Source: Monosporascus cannonballus (lineage: Eukaryota > Ascomycota > Sordariomycetes > Xylariales). Taken from it: DNA of 64,000 nt. The DNA lies in the NCBI GenBank assembly GCA_004154925.1, contig QJNS01000116.1, positions 1 through 64,000 of the forward strand, written 5' to 3'. Each line of letters opens with the position of its first letter. Position 1 is the first letter of the stretch. A program made the position numbers and the translations under genes. The notes beneath the pieces are model-generated. The model was not told where the DNA came from and searched no databases. It worked only from the letters and a program-made list of their open reading frames with translations. Positions 22,560 through 33,082 of the stretch are shown here, piece after piece.

Positions 22560-24539
22560 GGTTGCCGTCAGGGCTGGTGATTCGCAATACTTCAAATCAA
22601 GGGAAAATGGCTGCGCTAGCCTAGGCGTGGGTCGGGCGAAGAGTCTCTTCTCCGAATAATGAGGGAAATTCGGGACGGGGCTACACGATGTATGTATGTG
22701 GGCGCAAACTGGAGGGAGGCTCCCGGCATGTGGCATACGGGCGTAGATATACGGTCCCCGGTGAATTGCCTTAGCCCGGGGTCTCTGAAAGGGCCCTGGT
22801 CGGACGTTATGGAGATGCCCCTTTTAGACTTGCGCTAAGGGTGGGTAACCATAATGATTGGACCCTGTCGACTGACGTCAAACAGCCGGGTCAGCGGCTT
22901 CGACAAGGACGAGGCCCTGTGAGGGCATCTGCACGAAGATCACAGTTACTGCATACAAAGTTAGAATTGTTAGATCCCCCTTCCACTTAGCAAGAAATTT
23001 CGAGGCGATTCAAAACAGAATCGCCATGCCTTATTCTGTTTATCTATCGGCGCATGTGGCTAAGAGCCTGGCGAAAACGTACCCTGCGCACTTGGCACAC
23101 CTGTCAGGAGAAACGCGGCGTCTACATACTATTCCGCATCTAAATATAATTACCGATTTCTGGACCTGTTGATGCTTTGCCACTCCCGCGCACTAAGGAT
23201 AATGTCGAAGGGGCCAGCGCTTTAAATTAAGTACGTTATCCTCAGACATTCCACCACACCAACCTTCTGAATTGATTATACTGCCCAATCCCCGCGGGAA
23301 CACGCATTCGTCTAAAGCGAGCATGGTTTTAGTAATACCCGAATATAGTTATATTTTGAAACAATCACCGTCCAACGTCGCCCACGCCTCTACGAAATAC
23401 TGACCTACAAACAGCCGGTACCTTACGACTTAGGAGGCGCCGATAATATTATAGGAATACGCTCCATGCAATTGTAATTAACCGAGGTCACTTTGCTATG
23501 CCTGACGAGCGTCTAACTGCTCTAAGGAGCCTAAGGTCTGTCGTTATCTGTTAACATCTCATAGTGTTGATGCGTCGCTACTGGTGTTTGGACGTTGGGC
23601 AATCCCTCTGTGCTGCATGAGCTAATGTAAAATATGATTGGTTAATATCATTGACCCCTATCGTGGTACCCTTGAACCATGATCGTCAATGGTTGCCGAC
23701 GAACCCAGAACGACGGGTAAGCGGTGAAACGTTCGGATCCTTGGCGCGGTGGAGTCCGCCCAGACGAACCCCCTGGGAACGCAGCGAATGCCCATGAGAA
23801 CAGGCGCCAACCTCCGGGATCCTGCGTCATAGCAGAATCCGACATTCCTGAAAAGGCAGCGATGCGTTGCGGGGGAAGTCCTGTAGGACCAGTGTCGCAT
23901 ACCCGTCACCAACCTTAGCCTTGACGATCTGAATATGAGTAAGCACATCACAATCTGTTCGTTACAAAATAAAATGAGGTTGCATGGCCAAAGAATGGCA
24001 CTTGGAGGCTGAATCGGCGGGCAAAGAGGACATGGGAAGCTCCTTTTCCATATGAAACGTTCCTCGTCTCTCATGGTTGCTATACAACTACTTGCAATGC
24101 GCCATTATCATCGTGAGTTATTCACTCATTGTTAAACGAGGTTCTGATGGAAAACTTATCGACTACCAATCAAGTATCTGAGACCTCCATTTCGCTCAGT
24201 GACGTAACCGCTAAGTAGTTCCAATACACCCAATATTCGGTATAACGCATTCGCATGAGGATCGAACAAGCGTTTATCCAATACCATGTTCTCTACAACC
24301 TGTTTAATGGAAGTTCATTAACTGAATTAACTGGACAATGATGAATGTTAAGCATATAAATTTGGCAGGAACGCTAGCATCATAGGCGGGCTCAGTGCAT
24401 GGTAATTGATTACAGCCCAAGGGGCAGATCGATCTTACCGTAGAAGGATCACCACACCGACCACCGATCTCAGCATCTAGGATTGATTCTCCCAACTTCT
24501 CCTTCACCCCTATTATCCCCGCAGTCATAAAGTTAGAGA
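22560..24539. other. intergenic, no supported gene
   Basis: GC-normal to slightly AT-rich DNA. Overlapping opposite-strand open frames at 23640-24074 match nothing recognisable. The part nearest 22560 is the promoter region of the HsbA-like gene. Confidence 0.5.
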
Positions 24540-26589
24540 TCATTCATAAGAAGAGCAGAAAGCCTCTGAAACACGTCCATTGCTCCCATTGTCATTATCC
24601 TCAGCTCCCGACTCCTTACCCAGGCCCAGCTCTCGGATGAAGATGTCCCCCGCCTTCTCACCCACGACCAACGCAGTGTTATTGGTATTAACGCCTATAT
24701 TGCGTGGGACAATGCTCAGGTCAGCAATTTTCAGACCTTCGACTCCATGAACGCTCAGGTTCTCGTCTACGACCCCCATTTTCATTTTCATTTTTTTTTT
24801 TGGAGCGGCGCCATTCAACATGTCCCTAGTGAGTGCCAGCTGGAGCCGACGCTATCTCGCACCCACTAGTGGATAATGGCATCGTCCTCAGCCGAGTACT
24901 CGATATCCTGGACGTCGGCCGGCGGCTCGTCTGTGTCGATACATGCCGCCTTGGATCTCTTTGGAAAGGGTGGGTGGCCACTGGCCAATTCACCGCGGAA
25001 TACTTCCATCCGGCGCGCGACTTCGCGCTGTTTCTTGTAAGTCCATCTGAGGCTTTTGAGATCCAGGCTGTGTTCGTCAGAGAGAAAGCCCGTCTCGGAA
25101 TCAGGAGGGTCATCCAGCTCCGGACCTGCGATATGGATGTACCCACGAGAAAAGGGGTATACGAGAAAGGCCGAAATGCCGAAGTACTGGCCAGCGGGAA
25201 TGCCAGTGGGCTCTCCAGGGAAGCTAACAGGCGTTCGATTCAGCCATTTTCCGTCGAATTTCGGAACTTACCAATTGACGGGAGACATCATGAGTAAAGG
25301 TCTGTTCATGTTGTATTGAACTCCTTGTCCCAGGCTTCCTGGAACTCCGGACCCAGGGAAACAACCTCCGAATCGTCGGGCCGAAGCTTGCAAGTGACAT
25401 CCTGTGCAGTCCATCCCATAATCTTGCCGTTGCTTTGGATTAGCTGCCCGGGGCCAAGTTTACCGCTAATGATTCCGTCTAAGGTCTCTTCTGGGGTGAG
25501 GCTTGACTTGTATGGGCAGAATATCAGATCATGGGCATTATACTCATAGCCGACGCCAGGGAGATTTGTGACCACACGATCGACACCGGCACGTCTCAGG
25601 ATCTCCGGACTGCCGATGCCCGATCTCTCGAGTACAGAAGGTGCACCGAAGGCTCCACAGGAGACGATGACCATTCGTTTGGCTTTCATGCTTCGTTCTG
25701 TGTCCTGGGTTCTAGACTTACACACTACGGCGGCGGCATGTTTACCTTCGACCAAGGCACGCACGACCTGTGATTCGACGACCACATTGAGATTCGAGTG
25801 CTAGTTGCCCTGAAGCCTTTTGTGAAGATATTTAGATGCGGTATCTTGACGCTTTCCGTCAGAGAGATGTAGTGCATAGCGCGCTGTACGCCGTTATTGG
25901 CGTCGAGACTTCCGAGGTCCCTGATCTCCGGATGTCCGACCTTGTTCATGGCAGCGATGAAGTCATCCTGAAACCTCGTGGCGCAATATGTGCGGCCAGA
26001 AACGTGAATGTGGCCGTCATAGCCATGGCGGCCCTTTTGGTCGGGTCAATGGTATGCCTCAAGCTAAATGGTTACAGTTTAGGATATTCATTGAGTGACC
26101 TTCCTAAGGCGACAAAATATTTCTTACCTTCTTCATATAAGGCAAGAGTTCATCAGCCGACCAGCCAGGTGTTTTGCCATGAGTCAAAGCCAGAGCGCTG
26201 CGCTCGACTATACATCATCATGTTCATAGCCGACCCGCCGCCCGACACGCCTCCAGATCTGACAGCAACCTTCCTGTCCGCCAGGCCTTCGGACTCCTTG
26301 CTCTTGTAAGCCAAGGCCGTCTTGGCGCCCGGAAGCAGGTGGCTTAAAAACAAGACAGGGTAGTCGACAGCAGGGCTGCCGACGCCGTTGGGACCGGCAT
26401 CGGCAAGTCTAGCGGCCACGATGCATCCCGCGGTTCCACCTATTTAGCTGTCAGTAAAGGAACGTGCTAGTTGGGCGTTTTACGCATATGCCGGGGAGTG
26501 TGCGGGGAAGTGACGAGTCCAAGCTCACCTCCTGCGATGATTACGTCCACTGTGTCAAATTCGCCGGGGAGTTCGGTATATAGGCCCAT
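24540..26589 (-). pseudogene. GMC oxidoreductase (alcohol oxidase type) pseudogene
   Basis: Exon 1 starts at 26589 (MGLYTELPGEFDTVDVIIAGG) and splices at 26528 (GTGAGC) to 26439, completing the FAD-binding GGGTAGCIVAARLADA motif. Later pieces are LLFLSHLL-type sequence, SGGGSAMNMMMYSRAQRS, AMHYIS, ESQVVRALVEGKHAAAVV and VIVSCGAFGAPSVLERSGIG. LEYPFSRG-like sequence follows near 25150, and VVDENLSVHGVEGLKIADLS...NTNNTALVVGEKAGD lies at the C-terminus (24770-24630). The family oxidises alcohols with FAD, often in peroxisomes. Breaks: a one-base insertion in an A run at 26172-26175, an in-frame TGA near 26046, a frame change near 25870, Gln-to-TAG stops near 25800 and 24865, and a TGA where GTCKMAP is expected near 24825. 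About 15 residues after the first motif also appear deleted. Spliceable introns remain, so decay is recent. Confidence 0.88.
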
Positions 26590-27870
26590 GCTGAATATTC
26601 TGAGAACCAGATTCGTTCGGTTATTTGGAGAACCGGGTTACAGAATGCTGAGGTTTATAGAGCGAGACGTATTGTTATCTGGGAAGGGCGGAATGTAGGG
26701 GTGGGCGACAGGATATGAACAGTGATTATACATGCGGTAGCTATGAACTGACATGGGGTGAAAGTATTGACCGTGATAGGCGGAGAGCGAACATTATACG
26801 TATTACGCAGTACCCTTTAACTTAGTTCGTATGTGGCCAGATTCCAAGAATATGTTAATTTTAAGGCCTTTTACGCATAACATGATATGGATTCGCGATT
26901 AAGACTTAGGAAATGGCCGTATTATGATATAATTTGCTTAATTAAATATAACAACTATTCCTTGCGTCTGATAATAACCCTCACTCATTCACTTCGTTGC
27001 TTAATATGTTAAGACGATGGCAGTATATCAAACACGCCCTTCACTATATTATAGGGTAAAATGAGCAACTACCCATTTAGCTGTGACTACACAGCTACCT
27101 CTCAGATACAACCTTACGTACCTGCCTAGCCAACATCTAAACCTTGTAACTTCCCTTAACACCTTATAGCCCCCTGGTTTCCCTTTGCATGCGTCCATCT
27201 AAGGTCTTAACTTCACCACTTCGTGCTTGCAGTTCCTGCATCGTACTTGCTGGCAATTATAAGGCTGTGATCAATAACTTTTAAGGGGCCTAATGGCCTA
27301 TTACCATGTTACTTTGCACTGGCCATTAGTATCTGTGTTAATCATCAAGCTCCACAGCACCCCAGAAAAACATTGTTCCGGCGCGCTCACAGTATATAGA
27401 GAGCTTCCTAGCTACAGCTCCCTAGAGCTTAATTCTAGTCAGGCAATTTATCACTTCTCATACTCTATGCAACCTTTTCCCGCGATCAGCCTAACTCTGA
27501 CATTTTCAAAAGAGCTTGGCGGTGTCGACACGGGTGTCATTAGGCCATTAGGCCCCTTATTTTTGCCCGAAGCCCGTTGTCGAACAGCCAAAAGTGGTTG
27601 GAGTACCCAGATTGGTTGTTACGATTGCAGTTATTGCCTAACCTTTTGCCCAGAAGGTATCGCGCAGTAGTACGGGCGCACACTCGTTACACTAGCCAGT
27701 TAGATCTCTTCTTCCCCCTTCTTCTACCGGGTTTAAATAAGAATGAATAACTTCGGCCTGGACCATTTTCTTGCTTCTTATTACTCTAATATGCGCTTGC
27801 CGGCGTACTGCCCCCGACAGCACGCCGCAGCATCGTCTCCCTCTCGCAGTAATCCATTGTTTGTCGGGCC
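26590..27870. other. intergenic, moderately AT-rich, nothing recognised
   Basis: It separates the GMC and F-box-like pseudogenes. No family, RNA or repeat was recognised. The short plus-strand frame 27293-27670 has no support. Confidence 0.5.
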
Positions 27871-28624
27871 GTGATGCCAAATCAACCCTTCGCAGACAGC
27901 TCGATGGACCCTCAATCGCAAAGTCGATTCTTCTCTATGCCGATCGAGATACGGCAGGCCATCTACGCCCATATTATCCCCTATGCCGTCCACCTCTTTC
28001 TTCAACAGGACAAAGTCGCCGTCTCGGCGTACATCGAACCCTGCCCAGAGAGAGATTTTAGTGGCTTCGAACGTCGGTCTACTGGCGACTAGCGGACAGA
28101 CGCTATAATGGCGCGCCGCCTGCGATCCTCATAAGCTCTTTATTGGAAGTGCGAAAAAGTTGCACTAAGAATAAACGATAGCTACGACTACAAAATATAC
28201 GACGTCGCACGCGATATCACGATAACGGCTGGCCTTGCCGTATGCAAAAACATGTAAGTTATAACTCGTTATTACTATCCGTTTTCACGTCATTTTTAAT
28301 ATCTTTTTTCATTAGGTATACGAATATTTTAATCTTTATGGTTAGCACAGTAACCTTTAACGTTACCAACCTCGAAACCCTCCAGTATTTGGTTTAATGT
28401 AACCGAGATTCGGGACTGTCACATTCCTTTTCGGACGGTTTACTGCCTAAAGTTTGCCCGTTACTTAAACGGCTTAATATCACTTTGCGGCTTCCTCTGT
28501 CGTTTTTCAAAACGCTAGGAAATGGCGTAACGCTGATAAATCCTTCCGGCGCCGGGGATATCCTAAAAACGCCCGACGACGTACCTTCCCAGTTAAACAT
28601 ATAGGCGCAAATTGTCAGACCTAT

Positions 28625-28746
28625 TTACGTGTATAAAAGGAGGGTTCGCTACCTTCACTTTCTAGCTAGGACCTTCTAGAGGTCAGGCAACCTTTAATAC
28701 ACTTCTTCTTCAGTTATATGCCTCTGTGTGTGATGTCAGGGTCTCA
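28625..28746 (+). mobile_element. LTR-like insertion, left copy
   Basis: About 120 bp with TATAAAAGGAGG near its left end and GTGTGTGATGTCAGGGTCTCA at its right end. It is an inverted, ~75-80% similar copy of 28993-29121. TATA-like sequence and size suggest a solo LTR or small nonautonomous element. Sequence just to the left (TGTCAGACC at 28613) may be its true start. Confidence 0.65.
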
Positions 28747-28992
28747 CACAAATCTGGGCCGCCTTCGCCCGTCAGCTAAAACAACTGCAAAACTTACATA
28801 TCTGGCTGGATAAGGACGATAGGTCGTCCTGGTCCCTGGTTAATAAACGCGCTATCCTATCACACCTCGCAGCATTAATCCCAATCGGCACGATTCCCGG
28901 CTTAAAACACGTCTTTGTTAACCTCCCCTTGCTCCATCCTCGCCACGAAAAACCCGAACGCCATTTTACGAAAGATAGTCCCTCGCCTCCTA

Positions 28993-29121
28993 TGAGACCC
29001 TGACATCACACACTGAAGCATATACAACTGAATAAGCTTTATTATCAGGCTCTGCCCTCCAAGAGGTCCTAGCTGGAAAGAGAGGACGGCGAAGCCTCCT
29101 TAAATACATGGAAAAATCAAC
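28993..29121 (-). mobile_element. LTR-like insertion, right copy in opposite orientation
   Basis: The reverse complement matches 28625-28746 almost throughout. It begins TGAGACCCTGACATCACACAC on the plus strand and ends at ...CCTCCTTAAATACATGG. It lies between the middle and C-terminal coding pieces of the F-box-like pseudogene. Confidence 0.65.
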
Positions 29122-29587
29122 TGTAGCTATGAGGGATAACTGTCGAAAGTGACCGTAGGTGGTCCGATAAGTGGTGCAACTGATGGTCCCATTTATATGG
29201 GCCTTCGGCTAGGTCCGACACCTCCCACCTACCTTACGATACAACGGGATTTGTGCCAGACCTTTTATGGCGAGGAAATAACTCCCGGGGAATTCCATGT
29301 TATAAGCGACTCGGAATTTTCCTTTCTGGTTGAGTTGCTCGAGTTCCCGGGGTTCGAAGGCATGAGTCTGGCGGAGGTTGTAAAGATGGAACGAGAATGC
29401 TGGGGGGAGGGGCCAGGACCTGGAGGCGGATCTACTAGCATTGATAAATTGTGAGGGATTCTCTGGGCAATACTAGAAGCACAATTGTTATGGCCGAATA
29501 CACAGAGGCCCAGGGAAACAGTCGGGACAAGACAAAGGATTTTCCCGAGATCCCCAGTTAATTACGTGACCCCAAGTGGTCGAACGG

Positions 29588-29675
29588 AGTCAACTTGACC
29601 ATGTTCGACTTATGGTCACGGTCGAATAAGGTCGACTTGACCATAGTCGATTTTTGGTCGAATAAGGAGCGTTCG
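29588..29675. repeat. tandem ~42-bp repeat rich in GTCGA/TCGAC
   Basis: Two adjacent copies of GTCRACTTGACCATR.TCGAYTT.TGGTC..GTCGAATAAGG. The second copy is a few bases shorter. It lies between the F-box-like pseudogene and transposase fragments, with no coding signal. Confidence 0.7.
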
Positions 29676-29817
29676 ACGAGGTAATGAAAGTAAGAAAATA
29701 ATTAACATATAATTAACGTACTAAATAAGCTCACCGGATGTACAAGTTTACCGGATGGTTCTTGGCACATTTTAACCACAGCTTGAATTGTCTCTTTCTT
29801 AACACCAATAATGTAAT

Positions 29818-30100
29818 TCACGCCGACCGAAAAAAGAACAATTATTAACATTATCTTTGACCTACATACGCGCATTTTTCTATCCCGCCTTAAAATGCCA
29901 AGTGTCGACGGTGGTCGTCGTGAGATGGTCTAGACTGAAAGATTAAAGGTGCCCGAGTTAATATTATACCCAATTTGCGAATATTAACGCCGACCGAATA
30001 AAGGCCGATTGTCGACGGTATCCTCGACTTATATACGCGCGCGTTTTCTTATCCGCCCTCGAAATGCGAAAGGTCGATGGTGGTCGTTGAGGTACGTCAT
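29818..30100 (+). pseudogene. two tandem fragments of a pogo-type transposase N-terminus
   Basis: Two decayed copies (about 29830-29930 and 29985-30095) share CGCCGACCGAA...CGACGGT..TC.TCGACYTA.ATACGCGC. The second translates as NLRILTPTE-stop-RPIVDGILDLYTRAFSYPP, which matches the N-terminal helix-turn-helix region (NLRKLTPIERKSIVERILNL) of the pogo element at 39697-41656. No further transposase sequence follows. Confidence 0.6.
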
Positions 30101-30129
30101 TGGAGACCTTGCTCGCACTACAAGACGGA

Positions 30130-30404
30130 TACAGCGAGAAATAACAATTTGTATCGGAGAGGATACGGCGAAGTTGATAGACAAGCCGTTCTACGAGATA
30201 GAATGTTTCCTTCTGGGTCAGGACAAGGAAGCCGCTCGTCCCCACGTCGTGATCTTTTGCAGCAACAAGGTCTTCGGCGAGCGCCTCCGGGCAATTGTCG
30301 AAGAGGAAGGGCTTTGGAGACGCTCCTTGCCTTGGTATTGCCGTAGACTTCCACACCTCACGCTCGCTTGCGCGAAGCCTCCAGTAGTGGGGGCGCACGA
30401 GTAG
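30130..30404 (+). pseudogene. fragment of an unrecognised fungal protein gene
   Basis: An open, protein-like stretch (TARNNN in one frame; EIECFLLGQDKEAARPHVVIF and FGERLRAIVEEEGLWR in the other, longer frame) ends at 30404. RPHVVIFCSNK and the following helix look like genuine coding sequence, but there is no credible start. The upstream side runs into transposase fragments, so this is probably a truncated remnant. Family not identified. Confidence 0.4.
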
Positions 30405-30639
30405 CATGGACGTGGGTCTGCAGTCTTGGATTCCCGTTGGCTGAAAGCTAACTTTATGCCCTGGCGTCATAGACGCCCCTAGCGGGCCCCGCAATACGGC
30501 TTCAAAAAGATAGCTACCTCGTTGCTATCATTAGCCGCCTGTCGCGGGTTGGATAGGGCCTTAATTCAGCTTCAGCTGCGGCACTCGCTCTCACACCTTT
30601 ATCTATCAGTTCTGTTATCGCTAATTTCACCATCACGCA

Positions 30640-31518
30640 ATGGCGTCAGTAGACACATCACTTCCGGCGAGAACCACGGGCGCGGCCGCGGTATTCGCGA
30701 CCGATCATGCTTCGGAACACCCCCTAAAATTATATGGTGGGTGGTTCTGTCCCTTCGTGCAGCGCGCATGGATTGTCATGCACGAGAAGAATATTCCCCA
30801 TCAATACATCGAGATCAACCCGTACAAAAAGGCGCCCGAGTTCCTGGCGCTGAACCCGAGGGGCTTGGTGCCTACGCTCGCAGTCCCCGTGGCCGAGAAT
30901 GGACAGGTGCGGAAGCCCCTTTATGAGAGCCTAGTGATATGCGAGTTCTTGGACGAGGCTTTCCGGGACGACGTCGCCGCCGTGGACAGTGTGCGGGGTG
31001 GCAACCATGGCAAGTCACTGTTACCCGAGGACCCCTATGAGCGCGCCAGGTGCAGACTCTGGATCGATCACATCAGCAACAAGATCATTCCCGCATTCTA
31101 CAAGTTCATCCAGCACACTCCCGACAAGGATTACAGCATCGAGGACGTGCGAAGCAACTTGCAGGCGCACATCAAGACGTTTGTGGAGGAGATGCGGGGT
31201 GTGGACGAGGGACCGTGGTTCTTAGGGCAGAGGTTCAGCCTTGTAGACGTCATGCTCGCGCCCTGGGCGAAGCGCCTGTTTTTGATTGATTACTACAAGC
31301 CCGGCGGTGTGGGTATGCCAAGCGAAGGTCAAGGGGGTGAGGACGAGGAGATCTGGAAGAGATGGAGGGTCTGGTTCGAGGCTATTACGCATAGGCAGAG
31401 CGTCAAGGACACCTGGAGTGACGATAACATGTACATAGCTGCATACAAGAGGTACGCGGAGGATACGACGCAATCGGAGGTCGGCCAAGCTACGCGAAAG
31501 GGGGAGAAGCTGCCATGA
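30640..31518 (+). CDS. omega-class glutathione S-transferase
   Basis: An intact single-exon gene of 292 residues (start context CGCAATGG). A thioredoxin-fold N-terminal domain spans about residues 28-110: LYGGWFCPFVQRAW carries the catalytic Cys37 of the omega/GTO C-P-F motif, GLVPTL has the cis-proline Pro78, and PLYESLVICEFLDE supplies the Glu96-Ser97 pair that binds the gamma-glutamyl group of glutathione. The C-terminal all-helical domain (about 130-275) includes RLWIDHISNKIIPAFYKF and FLGQRFSLVDVMLAPWAKRL. Omega enzymes act as thioltransferases, dehydroascorbate reductases or glutathionyl-conjugate reductases in the cytosol. The ~25-residue N-terminal extension and the low-complexity C-terminal tail are longer than in the animal enzyme. 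Neighbours are pseudogenes, so it is the one clearly intact enzyme in the island. Confidence 0.93.
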   Translation: MASVDTSLPARTTGAAAVFATDHASEHPLKLYGGWFCPFVQRAWIVMHEKNIPHQYIEINPYKKAPEFLALNPRGLVPTLAVPVAENGQVRKPLYESLVICEFLDEAFRDDVAAVDSVRGGNHGKSLLPEDPYERARCRLWIDHISNKIIPAFYKFIQHTPDKDYSIEDVRSNLQAHIKTFVEEMRGVDEGPWFLGQRFSLVDVMLAPWAKRLFLIDYYKPGGVGMPSEGQGGEDEEIWKRWRVWFEAITHRQSVKDTWSDDNMYIAAYKRYAEDTTQSEVGQATRKGEKLP

Positions 31519-31797
31519 TGTAATGATGTCCGCCGCTAAGGGGGCGCTTTCTTCTTATAGTACTAAGGAGCGAAGGGAATGAAACGAAAGGTTGTTGTCT
31601 CGCCTTTTCATGGAACTTTCCAGCAGCTAGGCACATCACAATGGAAGATAACGCTAATTTGAACTTTCTAGTAGAGGTGGGGCCGAGGCAAATGAACCCC
31701 TTTCCCCCTGACTTTAGCAACATGTCGCCATTCTAAATTGAAGTTCCTCGACAGCTGTTTGCCTACCCCTTTTCTTTGCGATATAAAGGCGCGCTAA

Positions 31798-32780
31798 GCC
31801 ATCATAGTTCCGGTATTAATATCTGCCTCCTTGGAGAGCAACAATTCAACGATAACCACATCTCCTTGTGCTGCATGTTGAAATAGTTGCGTACTTCCAA
31901 TTGTCATCCCGGTCTCTATCGGCTCTAGTTGAGAATAACATCTCAACCATAACATTACCATGCTCTAGCACTGCAAAGTAGAGCGCCGTTACGCCCGACT
32001 TGTCCTTTGCCTCGAAATCGGCGCCTCGCGCAAGCAGCAGCTAGGCCCTTCCTCGTACCTATCCTATACTACCTGCACCAAGGGTGTCATTCCTTCGTCG
32101 TTTCTTGACTCGATATCAGCACCATGCTGTAATGGCAACTGCACCGTGGCCTTGTGGCGATGGTACAAGGCATGCGACAATGACGTGCAATCCGACTCAT
32201 CTTTTGCCTCCATGAAAGCACCTTCAGAGAGGAGCCTTGTCATTACATCATGGCAATGTGATGCCGCGAAAAGCAATGGCGCCTTGGCTTGACCATATCT
32301 CGTCTGAACCTCCGCACTTTTGGGAGGAGCAACTCCGTAAGCATCCGGTACCCTCGAGCCGCTGCAAACGACAACGACGTGGTGCCATAGAGGCAGCCCT
32401 TGCTTCAATGTCAGCACCAGCCTCAAGAAGCTGCTTGAAGTTGGCCCCGTGCCCTGACGTGCCGTGAGTAACAGCGGTGCCAAATACCCTCCATCCCTGG
32501 CCTTACTATCGACTCCCTCCCCGAGAAGAGTTACGGCTGACTGATTTCTGTCTTGAGCGGCCCGCAACAGTGGCGTCAAACCGTAGTGATCCCTTTTGTA
32601 CGCCTGGTCCCTGGAATATTCGATCCCTATTTCCTCGCTGCGAATACCGTGGCGTAGGGTCATGTGATGATGACTAACGCCAGCTTGGGTGTCTTCCTCT
32701 TCGAAGTCGAATGCCTTGCCTTGGACGCCAGTGACAGTGAGACATCCCCGTTCATAGAGTCTCTTGGATATTTCAGCCAA
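31798..32780 (-). pseudogene. ankyrin-repeat protein pseudogene
   Basis: Ankyrin units are scattered over all three minus-strand frames: HYGLTPLLRAAQDRNQSAV near 32600, GANFKQLLEAGADIEAR near 32430, LSFAAARGYRMLTELLLPK near 32350, APLLFAASHCHDVMTRLLSEG, then QHGADIESRNDEGMTPL to a stop at 32064. Beyond it, LLARGADFEAKDKSGVTALYFAV and HAAQGDVVIVELLLSKEADIN run down to about 31800. At least three frame changes and a stop are needed to join them. Upstream (to about 32930) the minus strand is open but in another frame and could be the lost N-terminus. The protein would have been a protein-protein interaction scaffold; no partner domain (for example NACHT) is seen. Confidence 0.8.
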
Positions 32781-33082
32781 ATCAGAATGTTATTTCTTAG
32801 CATCATGTCATCGACCCTCCATTTCGTACATAGTTTCAGTTGGGATTTGATTCTAATGACATTATCATTCTCCGGTCCCCACACTGTCTCCCTTTCTTGT
32901 ACGACTTCAGGCAGTAAGGCTGCTGCTTTTTAGTAACAAGCGTTAATTACCCCTGAATTTCTGGGATAATATTTTGCAATATACAAAATGCGAGTACTAA
33001 GAAGAACCGATATGACTCCGGAAATGAAACCCAGCGTTCCCACGCGCAAATTGAGCAAAATACTTCAGTCCCCATCTCATCA

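Larger units (their letters stand above)
27871..29454 (+). pseudogene. F-box-like / DUF7730-type protein gene, broken
   Basis: The N-terminus contains SRFFSMPIEIRQAIYAHIIP, the leucine/isoleucine-type motif seen at the start of many fungal F-box-like and DUF7730 proteins. Stops then appear (TAG at 28090, another near 28130), followed by a usable intron (GTAAGT near 28252 to CATTAG near 28314) and NVTNLETLQYLV-stop. A clean stretch DGLLPKVCPLLKRLNITLRL...FFKTL continues to about 28600. A 230-bp coding piece (28755-28985, IWAAFARQLKQLQNLHIWLD...) is separated on both sides by inverted LTR-like insertions. The C-terminus (29230-29440, EFSFLVELLEFPGFEGMSLAEV) is open to TGA at 29452. Stops at former Gln codons (CAA/CAG to TAA/TAG) suggest RIP-like damage. 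The exact family name is from memory of the motif and is less certain than the fact that it is one broken gene. Confidence 0.72.

Noticed and set aside
21279..22659. Plus-strand ORFs over the HsbA-like gene
   Set aside because: Arg/Gly- or Ser-rich shadows of a GC-rich gene read on the minus strand.
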